Assembly: GCF_000328625.1 (NCBI RefSeq)
Contig: NC_019978.1
Location: 2,232,001 to 2,296,000, forward strand
Length of the DNA: 64,000 nt
Direction: 5' to 3'
Source of the DNA: Halobacteroides halobius DSM 5150
GTDB taxonomy: Bacteria; Bacillota; Halanaerobiia; Halobacteroidales; Halobacteroidaceae
Below, one piece after another: positions 43,519-52,479 of this stretch. A model generated the notes under the pieces. It worked only from the letters and a program-made list of their open reading frames with translations, did no database searches and was not told where the DNA came from. Numbering within the stretch: position 1 is the stretch's first letter; each line of letters opens with the position of its first letter. The position numbers were made by a program, and so were the translations under genes.

Positions 43519-44703
43519 TTACCTCAGAAACTTCACCAAACTTGGTTGAATAATCCTAGCCCCTGATGACAAAGCAGCTCGATAAACATTCTCACTCATC
43601 TTTAAATTCATAATTGTCTTGGCCATATTAACATCTTCATTCTCAGATTTTAATTGTTTTAAATTAATTCGATTTTCTTCTAAACGACTTTTATTCATCT
43701 CCAAACGCTTTTGTTTAGCACCCACTTCAGCTCTTCTTCTTAATAAAAGATCTAATTTTTGATCTATTCCGCCAATTCTTTCTTCAGTAATTGCTTCACC
43801 ATTTCCTTTTCTCAAATTTTCCTCTAGCTTTTTCAATTCTTCTAATGTATCTTCAAAATAATCACCTGATTGATTAATAGAGATAGTTACTCCCTGAGAT
43901 ATTTTCCGCTTAAGACTTCCCTGCCCGCCTTCGTAAACATATTTTTTGTTCTCAATTCCTAATTTATTGACAATATTATCTCCACTTATATTAGCTACTT
44001 CTAAAGTAGTACTTTTATCATTAGCTTCTATCACTAAAGAGTTATCATCATCTATTTTAGCCATTACAGTCGTCCCACCTAAACTACTGCCATCAATCTG
44101 ATTAGCAATCTCATTTAGAGTAGTCGGATTGCCTCCACCAGTAGTGGAATCAACTGTTATAGTTTGTGTATTACCACCAATTTTTATTTCAAAACTACCA
44201 TCATAACCTAAGTTAACATTAGGATCTGCTACAGAACTAGAATTCAATACATTAGATGGAGCATCTGTATAAGGTTTGCTCTTTGTCTTCTGGCCTGCAA
44301 AGATATAACGACCATTATGAGTTGAATTAGCGATTCCGACTAAACTTTCTCTTAATTGTTCAACCTCTTCAGCAATTGCTTCTCGATCTGTATCACTTAA
44401 AGAATCATTGGCCCCTCGGACTGCTAACTCTCTAGTTCTTTGTAGTACTTTAGTAGCTTGACTATAAGCATCATCAGTCGTTTGTAACCATGTAATTCCA
44501 TTATCTATATTCTCAATATACTGCTGATTATCTTCTAGAGAAGTTTCTAAACGCATACTGCGGACTGTTCCTGTTGGATTTTGGGAAGGTAGACTAAACT
44601 TTTTCCCTGTAGCTAACTGCCGATTATATTTAGACAGCTTTTCTCTACTTTGATTTAGATTGGATAATAAGTTATTTACCATCATCCCATTATTAACTCT
44701 CAT
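43519..44703 (-). CDS. flgL: Flagellar hook-associated protein 3 (FlgL)
   Basis: Hook-filament junction protein, exported. 394 residues. N-terminal RVNNGMMVNNLLSNLNQSREKLSKYNRQLATGKK and C-terminal NEDVNMAKTIMNLKMSENVYRAALSSGARII carry the D0 coiled coils. WLQTTDDAYSQATKVLQRTRELAVRGAND is the second conserved patch. Follows flgK by 16 bases. Confidence 0.94.
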   Translation of the reverse strand: MRVNNGMMVNNLLSNLNQSREKLSKYNRQLATGKKFSLPSQNPTGTVRSMRLETSLEDNQQYIENIDNGITWLQTTDDAYSQATKVLQRTRELAVRGANDSLSDTDREAIAEEVEQLRESLVGIANSTHNGRYIFAGQKTKSKPYTDAPSNVLNSSSVADPNVNLGYDGSFEIKIGGNTQTITVDSTTGGGNPTTLNEIANQIDGSSLGGTTVMAKIDDDNSLVIEANDKSTTLEVANISGDNIVNKLGIENKKYVYEGGQGSLKRKISQGVTISINQSGDYFEDTLEELKKLEENLRKGNGEAITEERIGGIDQKLDLLLRRRAEVGAKQKRLEMNKSRLEENRINLKQLKSENEDVNMAKTIMNLKMSENVYRAALSSGARIIQPSLVKFLR

Positions 44704-44719
44704 TCTACTTCACCTCTAC

Positions 44720-46096
44720 TTAGCCTAATTTTCTAATTAATGTGCCTAACATCTGGTCTAAAGTTGATGTTACATTAGCTGCTGCTGTATAAGCATGTTG
44801 GAACTTAATCATCTTACCCATTTCTTCATCAAGGGATACACCAGCTATGGCTTCTTGTTGTTGCTGTAAATTTTTTAGTAAAGTTTCTTGATTATCTACC
44901 ATGCGCTTGGCCCGTTGGCTATCGACACCTAACCGTGCTATATTGGAGCTATAGTATTCAGTAATACTAGCAGTACCTGAATTAAATATTTGTTTGCTCT
45001 CTAAATTAGCTAACTGTAAAGCATTAGTCCCGTCACCTGGACTATTTGGACTAGAAGCAGCTGCTATTTTCTTTAAGCCCGAATCTCCTTTAACAGCATT
45101 GGCTAAAGCTATATTTTCTGCTGTAGTACCAGTCAAGAAATTATTACCTGTACTATTATCCAATCCATAACCACTTTGGTGTATTGTATTAAAATCAGCA
45201 ACTAGTGTCTGAGCCATATTATCTAATTGGTTTCTGTACTTAGGTATTTCTACATCTCTAGCAGCCAAGAGACCTTTAAGCTCTCCTGATTTAAATTGTA
45301 CTTTATTACCACTTTTCCACTGAACGTCATAGAGATTAGTAGCAAGGTTATTTTGCACTTCTAATTTATTAACTTCATCTCCTATTACTAATTTAGTCCC
45401 ATTAATCCCTATTCTTAGAGCACCTTGTTTACTTTCCTGAACCTGGGTATTAGTCAACTTAGATAATTTTTTGACTAATAGATTGCGTTTATCCCGTAAG
45501 TCATTAGCATTTTGATTATTGCTTTCTACTGCTACTATCTGCTTATTTAAATCGGCAATTCGTTGCCCATAGGAATTAATCTCTTCTACCTTAGTTTTAA
45601 TCCGACGATTAAGTGAGCCTTGGTAATCCTCAAGTTGAGTATCTAAGTGGTTGAACATATTGGTTAGTGCTTTAGCTTTCTGTCTTACTGTAGCTCGGAC
45701 TGCTTTACTCTCTGGTCGATTATTTAATTCTTCTAAGGAATTAAAAAACTCACCCATTGAGTTACGTAATCCTTTATCTGATGGCTCATTAAAGATCAAT
45801 TCAATCTTTTTAAGAGCTCCTCTTTTCATCTCCCACATACCCTTGGTACTAGATTCTTGTCTAATCTGTTGATCAACAAATTCACTTCTAATCCGTTTGA
45901 TTTGACTTATCTTTACTCCAGTTCCTACCTGACCTGCTCCTGAAACACTAAGAGGATCAGTAGCAGTTCGGATTGCTCGCTGGCGACTATATCCTTCTGT
46001 ATTGGCATTAGCTATATTATGACCTGTTACCTCTAAAGACTTCTTTTGGACTTGTAAAGCCCGCTTGGCTATTTCTAATCCACCGAAAGTCGACAT
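44720..46096 (-). CDS. flgK: Flagellar hook-associated protein 1 (FlgK)
   Basis: 458 residues. STFGGLEIAKRALQVQKKSLEVTGHNIANANTEGYSRQRA is the canonical start of FlgK; the C-terminus VSLDEEMGKMIKFQHAYTAAANVTSTLDQMLGTL is the rod/hook-type motif. ATG at 46096 has GGGGTGA correctly placed; an upstream GTG at 46105 overlaps it. First filament-junction protein, made with flgL. Confidence 0.95.
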   Translation of the reverse strand: MSTFGGLEIAKRALQVQKKSLEVTGHNIANANTEGYSRQRAIRTATDPLSVSGAGQVGTGVKISQIKRIRSEFVDQQIRQESSTKGMWEMKRGALKKIELIFNEPSDKGLRNSMGEFFNSLEELNNRPESKAVRATVRQKAKALTNMFNHLDTQLEDYQGSLNRRIKTKVEEINSYGQRIADLNKQIVAVESNNQNANDLRDKRNLLVKKLSKLTNTQVQESKQGALRIGINGTKLVIGDEVNKLEVQNNLATNLYDVQWKSGNKVQFKSGELKGLLAARDVEIPKYRNQLDNMAQTLVADFNTIHQSGYGLDNSTGNNFLTGTTAENIALANAVKGDSGLKKIAAASSPNSPGDGTNALQLANLESKQIFNSGTASITEYYSSNIARLGVDSQRAKRMVDNQETLLKNLQQQQEAIAGVSLDEEMGKMIKFQHAYTAAANVTSTLDQMLGTLIRKLG

Positions 46097-46131
46097 TTTA
46101 TTCACCCCAGACTTTTATTAATTGATCGTTG

Positions 46132-46596
46132 TTACGCCTTATGATTCAACATTGAACCACCATTCTGATTTTGATTAACACTACCTTGCCTACTATAAGT
46201 ATTATTTTGTTGATTAACTCCTAAAATACTAAGATTAATATTGGCTAATTGCAGGGCATCTTCTAGTAACTTCCCATTTAATTGATTTAGATCCTGTAAC
46301 TTCATTGTCATCTTTAGTAATTTATCTTGTAAATTATCTAACCTACTTCTCATCGGCTCTTTAGCATTTGCCATCACTTGAGAAATGTTTTTTTCTCCTA
46401 CTAGTTGTTCTCGAGTATTCTCTAACTTTTGTACCGTTTGTAGATATTCTTCTTCCTGTTTGATTATCTCTTCTAGTTTATCTAGCTTATCATTCATAAT
46501 TACTTCTTGTTTTTCTTTAGCCAACTGATAAACTTCTTGGTATAATTTATACTCTGCTGCCAATAGATCAGCCAACTTCTTTAAGTTAGCTTCCAT
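46132..46596 (-). CDS. flgN: FlgN-type export chaperone
   Basis: 154 residues, helical. LKKLADLLAAEYKLYQEVYQLAKEKQEVIMNDKLDKLEEIIKQEEEYL is the FlgN pattern (chaperone for FlgK and FlgL); the C-terminal third is Asn/Gln-rich (NQQNNTYSRQGSVNQNQNGGS). Between flgM and flgK, its usual position. Confidence 0.88.
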   Translation of the reverse strand: MEANLKKLADLLAAEYKLYQEVYQLAKEKQEVIMNDKLDKLEEIIKQEEEYLQTVQKLENTREQLVGEKNISQVMANAKEPMRSRLDNLQDKLLKMTMKLQDLNQLNGKLLEDALQLANINLSILGVNQQNNTYSRQGSVNQNQNGGSMLNHKA

Positions 46597-46611
46597 ATAA
46601 TCATCCTTCCT

Positions 46612-46896
46612 TTACACCCGTTTGTCTACTATTTTATCTAGTATATCTGTAGCTATTTCTTCTCCATTGACATTATAATTTCCTTGTTTAATTTCTCTTT
46701 TTAACTTAGTAACTTTTTCCTGTCTAATTTGTGGACTATAGTCTATCTTTTCTTTAACGTTTTGTAAGTGTTGCATCTCATCAGATAAAGATAATTGGTC
46801 TTTCTTTTTTACTGGTTCAACTTTATTAGTTTTATTTTTCTGATCTTTATTATAATTATTGATCAACTTTGCCATTCTACTACCATTAACTTTCAT
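46612..46896 (-). CDS. flgM: Anti-sigma-28 factor FlgM
   Basis: 94 residues. N-terminal unfolded export part (KVNGSRMAKLINNYNKDQKN) and C-terminal helices that bind sigma-28 (QEKVTKLKREIKQGNYNVNGEEIATDILDKIV). Holds late flagellar genes off until hook completion. Has its own sigma-28-type promoter, giving feedback control. Confidence 0.9.
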   Translation of the reverse strand: MKVNGSRMAKLINNYNKDQKNKTNKVEPVKKKDQLSLSDEMQHLQNVKEKIDYSPQIRQEKVTKLKREIKQGNYNVNGEEIATDILDKIVDKRV

Positions 46897-46932
46897 GCTA
46901 CCACCTACTTTCTTTTGGTCTTTACACTCTAT

Positions 46933-46959
46933 TTATCGAAAAGTTTAACCAAAAGTTAA
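46933..46959 (-). promoter_or_regulatory. Sigma-28-type promoter for the flgM-flgN-flgK-flgL operon
   Basis: Minus strand TTAA (46959-46956), 15-base spacer, TTCGATAA (46940-46933). The -10 half CGATAA matches the sigma-28 consensus well, the -35 half less so. Confidence 0.5.
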
Positions 46960-46981
46960 ATCTTGAGCTAAATGGTAAAGA

Positions 46982-47032
46982 GGGTTTAAAGTAGATTAGC
47001 TAACCTAAGATAAGCTATTCTACCTTAAACCC
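46982..47032 (-). terminator. Long stem-loop ending the comFA-comFC-yvyF unit
   Basis: Nearly perfect stem of about 21 pairs: GGGTTTAAGGTAGAATAGCTTA pairs with TAGCTAATCTACTTTAAACCC around a short loop. The following T-tract is poor (CTCTTTACC). It lies 21 bases past the yvyF stop and before the flgM promoter. Confidence 0.7.
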
Positions 47033-47052
47033 TTAAATTCAAATCAATTTGA

Positions 47053-47457
47053 TTAATCTCTAGTAAACATCCGGTCTTGTTTCCCTTTGTTATTTTCTTT
47101 CTTTTTCTTCTTTGGCTTCTGATTCCCTTTAAATCCTTGCTGTAATTTTTGGCTACAGTCTTCACAAAACCGACCGTTTTTAATTGGGGCACCACATCGT
47201 TCACACTCTACACTTAAGTCAACTCCATCTAACTGAGCAAATCGTCCCTCTTTAATAAATTTAGTAATCAAATCTTCTGCTACCTCAGTCTCTTCACTAA
47301 TCTCCTCAACATTTGCTCCTGGATGATCCCATAAGTAATTTTTAACTTTTTCAAAGTCTCTTTCTTCATCTTGTTTACACCTAGGACAGATCTTCTCCCT
47401 TCCTACTGGTGAGAAGACACGTTTACATCTTTTACATTTCTTAATTCCCATTGCCAT
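47053..47457 (-). CDS. yvyF: Flagellar operon protein YvyF (TIGR03826)
   Basis: 134 residues. Two zinc-knuckle pairs (CKRCKR...CPRC near 9-27; CERCGAPIKNGRFCEDC near 91-107) around a MerR-like helix-turn-helix (GANVEEISEETEVAEDLITKFIKEG). This is YvyF/FlhDC-like regulator-type protein, in the flgM region of Bacillus. Ends in a Lys-rich tail. Confidence 0.88.
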   Translation of the reverse strand: MAMGIKKCKRCKRVFSPVGREKICPRCKQDEERDFEKVKNYLWDHPGANVEEISEETEVAEDLITKFIKEGRFAQLDGVDLSVECERCGAPIKNGRFCEDCSQKLQQGFKGNQKPKKKKKENNKGKQDRMFTRD

Positions 47458-47512
47458 CCCTCCTAATCTTTACTCATTTATTTTTATTTCTCGATTGTTG
47501 CTAAAATTCCTT

Positions 47513-48253
47513 TTAACTATTAATTCCTCTTCCTGTAGCTAAGGTTATTACCTTAATGGAGTGGGCACTATGATTTAATAAAATCCTGCTAGCCTCATTG
47601 ACTGTTGCCCCTGTAGTATAAATATCATCTACTAACAATATCTTTTGCTCTTTAACTAAATGACCTTGTTCAACCTTAAATTTATTTTGTACATTTTCTA
47701 ACCGCTCCTGACGTGATAATTTACTTTGTTTTATTGTGTTTTTTTGCCGGGCCAATAACGATTTAACAGGTAAATTAGTATTTTCTCCTAATTCTCGGGC
47801 CAACAAATAAGCCTGATTAAACCCCCGTTCTTCCATTCTTTCTTGATGAACAGGAATATAGGTGATCAAATCGATTTCCTTAAGATCATAAAATTGCTGA
47901 GTATAGATACTAAGTAACTCTCCTAACGGTCGGGCCAAGCTCTGGTAGCCATCATACTTTAGCTGTTTAATATACTGCTTTAAGCCCTGCTCATAAATTC
48001 CGACTGCTCTAGCTTCTGCAAAGAAAAATCTTCGCTGCCTACATTCCTGACAAAACCTCTCCTTAGCACCAATTGACTTACCACACTGCTGGCAAAAGTC
48101 ATCTGTAATAAACTCTATTTTAGTAATACACTTATTACATAAGCTAATCTCTTGGGGCTTAAATTCACTCCCACAACTAGGACACTGAGGAAAGGAAGGA
48201 TAAAATAATTCTAGTAAAGCTGTTGCTAGTTTAGATAAAATAAGTTTCACCAC
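47513..48253 (-). CDS. comFC: ComF family phosphoribosyltransferase-like protein (ComFC)
   Basis: 246 residues. N-terminal zinc clusters (CPSCGSEFKPQEISLCNKC, CQQCGKSIGAKERFCQEC) precede a PRTase fold with the binding loop ILLVDDIYTTGATVNEAS. Required for DNA uptake in competent Gram-positives and found with comFA. Overlaps comFA by 23 bases. Confidence 0.9.
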   Translation of the reverse strand: MVKLILSKLATALLELFYPSFPQCPSCGSEFKPQEISLCNKCITKIEFITDDFCQQCGKSIGAKERFCQECRQRRFFFAEARAVGIYEQGLKQYIKQLKYDGYQSLARPLGELLSIYTQQFYDLKEIDLITYIPVHQERMEERGFNQAYLLARELGENTNLPVKSLLARQKNTIKQSKLSRQERLENVQNKFKVEQGHLVKEQKILLVDDIYTTGATVNEASRILLNHSAHSIKVITLATGRGINS

Positions 48254-50078
48254 ACTTTAAATGCCCTTTTCTAGCTGCTTCCTGATTTAGATCTTGAATC
48301 ATATCTCTTGCTAACTTCATTTCTTTAGTAATCTCATTTCCTACCAACCAGACCCTCCCTTGAGGATACTTGATTGATCTTCCAGAACGTCCTGCCATCT
48401 GAATTAAGGACTGTTCATCAAAAACATAATCCCAATCAGCAAATAAAACTAGTACATTAGCCTTCTCTATTGTTATACCCCGCTCCATAATTGTTGTTGA
48501 GACTAAAATAGGATACTCACCTGCTATAAAAGACTCTCTTTTTTCGTCACGTAAATCATCCTGAGCATGACTACCTTGGACCCAACTTTGCCCATTAACT
48601 TTAGGGAAATAATCCTGTAAACTTTCTACTACTAATTCAACTAACTTGCGGCTAGGTAAAAAGATAAATACCTGGGCCAACTCCCCTACAACCCACTTCT
48701 TTAGTTCTTCAACCACTCTTGGGGGTAGCTCTACCTGCTCTATTTCTTTATCATAAACTAAATCTAATGCCATCAACTCCGGTTCAGGTAGAGGATGACC
48801 ATGATACCTAGCCGATAACTTAATTAACTTACTATTCTGATCAGCTTTAATTTCTGTTATTTGTGCTTGACTAGGTGTAGCAGTCATATAGACTAGTTTA
48901 CCTTGTGCTTTACGAGCTTGTCTAACAGCCCGTTGTAACATCTCACTACCTTGATAAGGAAAGGCATCCATTTCATCTAAAATTACTAAATCAAAGGCTT
49001 GATAATATCTCAATAATTGATGTGTCGTAGCAATAACTAACTCAGCCTTTTTATACTTATTATTACTGCCTCCATACAAAGCTTTAATCTCTATCATTGG
49101 AAAAGCTTCCTGCAGTCTCTCTGCTAACTCAACTACTACATCCTTGCGCGGAATAGCAAATAAAACCTTCCCCCCTTGACTTAATACATCAGCAATTAAT
49201 TTAAAAGTTACTTCTGTCTTTCCTGCCCCACAGACAGCCCAAACAAAAGCCTGATTATAATCTTGATACCATAAGTCTAACAAAGAATTGGCTACTTCAG
49301 TCTGTAAAGCAGTCAACTTAAAACCAAGCTGCGGTTGAATATAATTTAACTTTAAATCTTTTAGAGGAGCAGAGATTAAATATAAGGGGCGACATAATCT
49401 AGCTTGGCCCATTAACAAGCACTTCTTACAATAGTAATCTTGACTATAACAATAATTACAATCTAGTGCTATTATCTCTTGACTACCACACCTTTGGCAA
49501 ACAAGCTGCTCTTCTTTATATCTAATACTGGGTCTAACCTCTAACTTATGCTCTAATTTTAGATAAACTAATAGCTTCTCTAAAGACCTAACCGCTACTT
49601 GATTTTGTCTTAGTAACTTCTTTATCTCACTTTGGTATAGCCTTCGTCCTTGAACTAGTTGATAAACTTCTTTAACTTTTTCAGTAGCTGGTAGCCTAAC
49701 TCGATTTATTTCCTCTTGGTCAACTTGCCTACTTCTTACTTCTAGCTGTAATTCTAAATTAGCTATTAAGTCTTTAATTAATTTTAGCTTTTCTTGGATT
49801 ATCTGTTCTAAAGAATCAACCCTCCACAAGAGATTAAGCAACTTACCTCCTATATCTTGGTATTCTTTTTCCCTCCTCTCATCTAAAGTAGTAACTGTTC
49901 GATAAATATAATCAGCTACTCCCCAACTTAACCTATCTGTTAATATGTATAACTCTCCTGTTTTCTGATCTATCTTTCCTTTTTTAAAATAAAACTTTGC
50001 CTCCACAGTAGGCCTGGTTGATAGTCCTACTAAATATTTATTCTTATCAGCTAAACAATAAAGTACAGGCTGTTGCAC
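48231..50078 (-). CDS. comFA: Competence helicase-like protein ComFA
   Basis: DEAD-type ATPase of 615 residues that helps pull single-stranded DNA into the cell. A zinc domain (CQRCGSQEIIALDCNYC, YYCKKC, about 196-222) lies before the helicase core; Walker A is AVCGAGKTEV, Walker B LVILDEMDAFPY, motif III MTATPS, motif VI QMAGRSGRS. The N-terminal 190 residues are helical and family-variable. Start at 50078 (RBS TGAGGTGGGAG) with an overlap to comFC downstream. Confidence 0.9.
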   Translation of the reverse strand: MQQPVLYCLADKNKYLVGLSTRPTVEAKFYFKKGKIDQKTGELYILTDRLSWGVADYIYRTVTTLDERREKEYQDIGGKLLNLLWRVDSLEQIIQEKLKLIKDLIANLELQLEVRSRQVDQEEINRVRLPATEKVKEVYQLVQGRRLYQSEIKKLLRQNQVAVRSLEKLLVYLKLEHKLEVRPSIRYKEEQLVCQRCGSQEIIALDCNYCYSQDYYCKKCLLMGQARLCRPLYLISAPLKDLKLNYIQPQLGFKLTALQTEVANSLLDLWYQDYNQAFVWAVCGAGKTEVTFKLIADVLSQGGKVLFAIPRKDVVVELAERLQEAFPMIEIKALYGGSNNKYKKAELVIATTHQLLRYYQAFDLVILDEMDAFPYQGSEMLQRAVRQARKAQGKLVYMTATPSQAQITEIKADQNSKLIKLSARYHGHPLPEPELMALDLVYDKEIEQVELPPRVVEELKKWVVGELAQVFIFLPSRKLVELVVESLQDYFPKVNGQSWVQGSHAQDDLRDEKRESFIAGEYPILVSTTIMERGITIEKANVLVLFADWDYVFDEQSLIQMAGRSGRSIKYPQGRVWLVGNEITKEMKLARDMIQDLNQEAARKGHLKCGETYFI

Positions 50079-50163
50079 TTACTCCCACCTCATCATTAGT
50101 ATTATATCCTTAATTATACCATTTATTTAATTATTTTACAAAAAATAACATAGATATGCAAAC

Positions 50164-50188
50164 AAAAAAGTCGTCCCAAGGACGACTA
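50164..50188 (-). terminator. Terminator after sigH
   Basis: Minus strand AGTCGTCC, loop TTG, GGACGACT, then TTTTTTG. It separates sigH from the comFA operon. Confidence 0.92.
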
Positions 50189-50201
50189 CTCGTTTACGTA
50201 G

Positions 50202-50888
50202 CTATTTAATTGATAAATCTCCAACTTCCGATTTTAACTTCTCTCTTAATTCATCTATTTTACGCCTAGCTCGCTGTAAAGCATTATCTACCGTCTTTAC
50301 ACTTCCTTCAATCTCGGCAGCAATCTCCCTATAGGATTTCCCTTGAATATAACGATCAAATACATCCCACTCTAACTTAGTTAAATTATCTCTTAGTTGA
50401 TTGGTTACTTCACCAACTAACTCTCGATTAACATAATCTTTTTCAGGATCATTTTGTTGATCAGGTAAGATATCCAACAAAGTTCGCCCTCTGCCACCAT
50501 CATCTTTAGAGTAATTTAATTTCTTATTAATAGAAGTTGAATTATTAAGTGGCATATGCTTTTGCCGATTAGCAGTTTTGATAGCTGATATAAGTTGTCT
50601 GCTAACACACAAATGTGCAAAACCTCTAAATGAAGCTTCTCGTTTAATTTTATAGTCTCTAATTGCTTTGTAAAGTCCTACTAGCCCCTCTTGAATTACA
50701 TCATCATTATCTAATCCCTTAATATAAAATAATTTAGACTTAGAATAGACAATATCAATATTACTGTCTATTAGATACTCCTCAGCCTGCTTGTCCCCTT
50801 GTTGGGCCAACCATACTACATCATTTTCCGGTATTTCCTCATATCTAGAAGTGTCTTGTTTAGGGGTTTGTTGATAGTTGCCAGCCAT
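50202..50888 (-). CDS. sigH: RNA polymerase sigma factor SigH (Spo0H)
   Basis: Stationary-phase/early-sporulation sigma factor of 228 residues. Region 2: AEEYLIDSNIDIVYSKSKLFYIKGLDNDDVIQEGLVGLYKAI, region 2.4 RREASFRGFAHLCVSRQLISAIKTANRQKHMPLN, region 4 LTKLEWDVFDRYIQGKSYREIAAEIEGSVKTVDNALQRAR (helix-turn-helix binding the -35). In Gram-positives it also drives competence genes, fitting its place beside comFA. Transcribed alone. Confidence 0.93.
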   Translation of the reverse strand: MAGNYQQTPKQDTSRYEEIPENDVVWLAQQGDKQAEEYLIDSNIDIVYSKSKLFYIKGLDNDDVIQEGLVGLYKAIRDYKIKREASFRGFAHLCVSRQLISAIKTANRQKHMPLNNSTSINKKLNYSKDDGGRGRTLLDILPDQQNDPEKDYVNRELVGEVTNQLRDNLTKLEWDVFDRYIQGKSYREIAAEIEGSVKTVDNALQRARRKIDELREKLKSEVGDLSIK

Positions 50889-51087
50889 TATAATATCCCC
50901 ACCTTATATATTTTTTGGATATTTAGTTGCTTATATAATCTAAATTGTAAACCTAAAAACTATTATATTACTGCTAACTTAATTAATTTATGTAATACTA
51001 GGCGTTAAACCTATGGCTAATTATGGAAACATTATTATTATAACAACTACGCCCGATTATATCATACACCATCTAAATTATCAAAAT

Positions 51088-52233
51088 TTAACTCCAGAAT
51101 TTTTTCACCTGTTTTATTAACTGAACTAATTTATGTTCAGTTACCACAATTGCTTCTTTAGGACATAATTCTTGGCAACATAAACACTTAATACAATCAT
51201 CTAACTCAATTTTTAATTTATCATTTTTTTCAACAATTACTTTTTGAGGACAACTATGCAAACAACGTTTGCACTGTACACATTCCTCTTGCATAATTTT
51301 AGGACTAGATAAGAAAGAATTAAATACAGAACCTAATAACCAATTAGGTAATAAATTCAATAAAGCATTTGATGGTAATTTATACTCCCTTTCTGGCCTC
51401 TTAAAATCACCTAGTATCTCTATATTATCTAGATCATTAGTCCCTAGATCTTGTTGATTAGCAATACTAGTAATAGGTACTTCATCAGCACCATAACCAA
51501 GGTAAGAAGCAGCTACTGTATCAACAGCTACTAGATCAGAACCAGCTAGAATAGTGCCTACTTCACATCTATCACCAGTCGTACCTGGCCCATTGCCCTC
51601 TAAACCGACTATCCCATCCATAATAGTCAATTGGGGCTTAATCAAACTAAATAAATCAACAACCAAACCAGCAAAATCTCTAGGATTTGGGTATAACTTA
51701 TGGTACTCAGCCTTCTTGGCCCCAGGAATACAACCATATAAGTTCTTAATTGCACCAGTAAACAAAGTTAAGCTGTGGGTCTTTATCTTAGGTAAAGAAA
51801 TAACTACATCAGCCTCTAATAACACTTTAGGTAACGGAATTTCCTCTCCTTGACCTGAAGTCATAATTTTTGTTTCTACCCGATCAAAGTTAATTAACTC
51901 TACTCCTAAATCTTGACACACCTCCTTAATACCAGTCTCCTTAAATGCTTGTTGAGTTAAGGAGTGGTTAATCATCATCCCCCCAGAGCTTTCTCCTACC
52001 TTAACCTCTCCCCCAGCATCTTTAACTAATTCAATTACTGCTTTAACAACAGCTGGATGAGTAGTAATCCCTAACTTAGGTTGATGTGGACTTAATAAAT
52101 TAGGTTTAAGTAGCACTGTATCCCCGCTAGAGACAAACTCCTCTATCCCCCCTAATAAAGATATAGTCTGCACTACCTTCTCTTTTACCTGCCCATAATT
52201 ATAATCTGTACACCCTATAGAAGCTACTTTCAA
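51088..52233 (-). CDS. DUF362 protein with C-terminal 2[4Fe-4S] ferredoxin domain
   Basis: 381 residues. DUF362 region (KVASIGCTDYNYGQVKEKVVQ, DTVLLKPNLLSPHQPK, VVISLPKIKTHSLTLFTGAIKNLYG, ITIMDGIVGLEGNGPG) followed by two clusters, CVQCKRCLHSCPQKVI and CIKCLCCQELCPKEAI (about 322-362). Function unknown; likely an iron-sulfur electron-transfer or sensor protein. Starts with TTG at 52233, preceded by AGGGGG. The 41-residue membrane protein lies 14 bases upstream. Confidence 0.88.
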   Translation of the reverse strand: MKVASIGCTDYNYGQVKEKVVQTISLLGGIEEFVSSGDTVLLKPNLLSPHQPKLGITTHPAVVKAVIELVKDAGGEVKVGESSGGMMINHSLTQQAFKETGIKEVCQDLGVELINFDRVETKIMTSGQGEEIPLPKVLLEADVVISLPKIKTHSLTLFTGAIKNLYGCIPGAKKAEYHKLYPNPRDFAGLVVDLFSLIKPQLTIMDGIVGLEGNGPGTTGDRCEVGTILAGSDLVAVDTVAASYLGYGADEVPITSIANQQDLGTNDLDNIEILGDFKRPEREYKLPSNALLNLLPNWLLGSVFNSFLSSPKIMQEECVQCKRCLHSCPQKVIVEKNDKLKIELDDCIKCLCCQELCPKEAIVVTEHKLVQLIKQVKKFWS

Positions 52234-52247
52234 TTTCTGCCCCCTCT

Positions 52248-52373
52248 CTAAATTAACTTGGCCAATAAACTATCTAATTTGCCACCTATGACAGTATAAA
52301 TAACTACTACTAAAATAACCACTAATCCTGCCAATAAATTAGATTCAATTAATTTCAGTTTATTATCATCCAT
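52248..52373 (-). CDS. Small single-span membrane protein (41 aa), unrecognised
   Basis: A short gene: ATG at 52373 with GGAGG seven bases upstream, stop at 52248-52250. Residues 14-31 (LLAGLVVILVVVIYTVIG) are one transmembrane segment, flanked by MDDNKLKLIESN and a KLDSLLAKLI tail. It ends 14 bases before the DUF362 gene, whose RBS lies in that gap, so the two form one unit. No family recognised; it may anchor or regulate the DUF362 protein. Confidence 0.75.
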   Translation of the reverse strand: MDDNKLKLIESNLLAGLVVILVVVIYTVIGGKLDSLLAKLI

Positions 52374-52435
52374 GTAATTGCCTCCAATCATAAATTATTA
52401 TACCAATTTTTATTTAAAGTTTAAATAGTAATAAA

Positions 52436-52473
52436 CAAAAAGACAGGTAGGATATCCTACCTGTCTTTTTTTA
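52436..52473. terminator. Bidirectional terminator after hydA
   Basis: GACAGGTAGGATATCCTACCTGTC is a perfect palindromic stem (52442-52465) with an A-tract on the left and T7 on the right, so it can end transcription from either strand. It lies seven bases beyond the hydA stop. Confidence 0.93.
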
Positions 52474-52479
52474 ATCTTA

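Noticed and set aside
51554-51853. Plus-strand reading frame within the DUF362 gene
   Set aside because: Shadow of a well-supported gene on the other strand.
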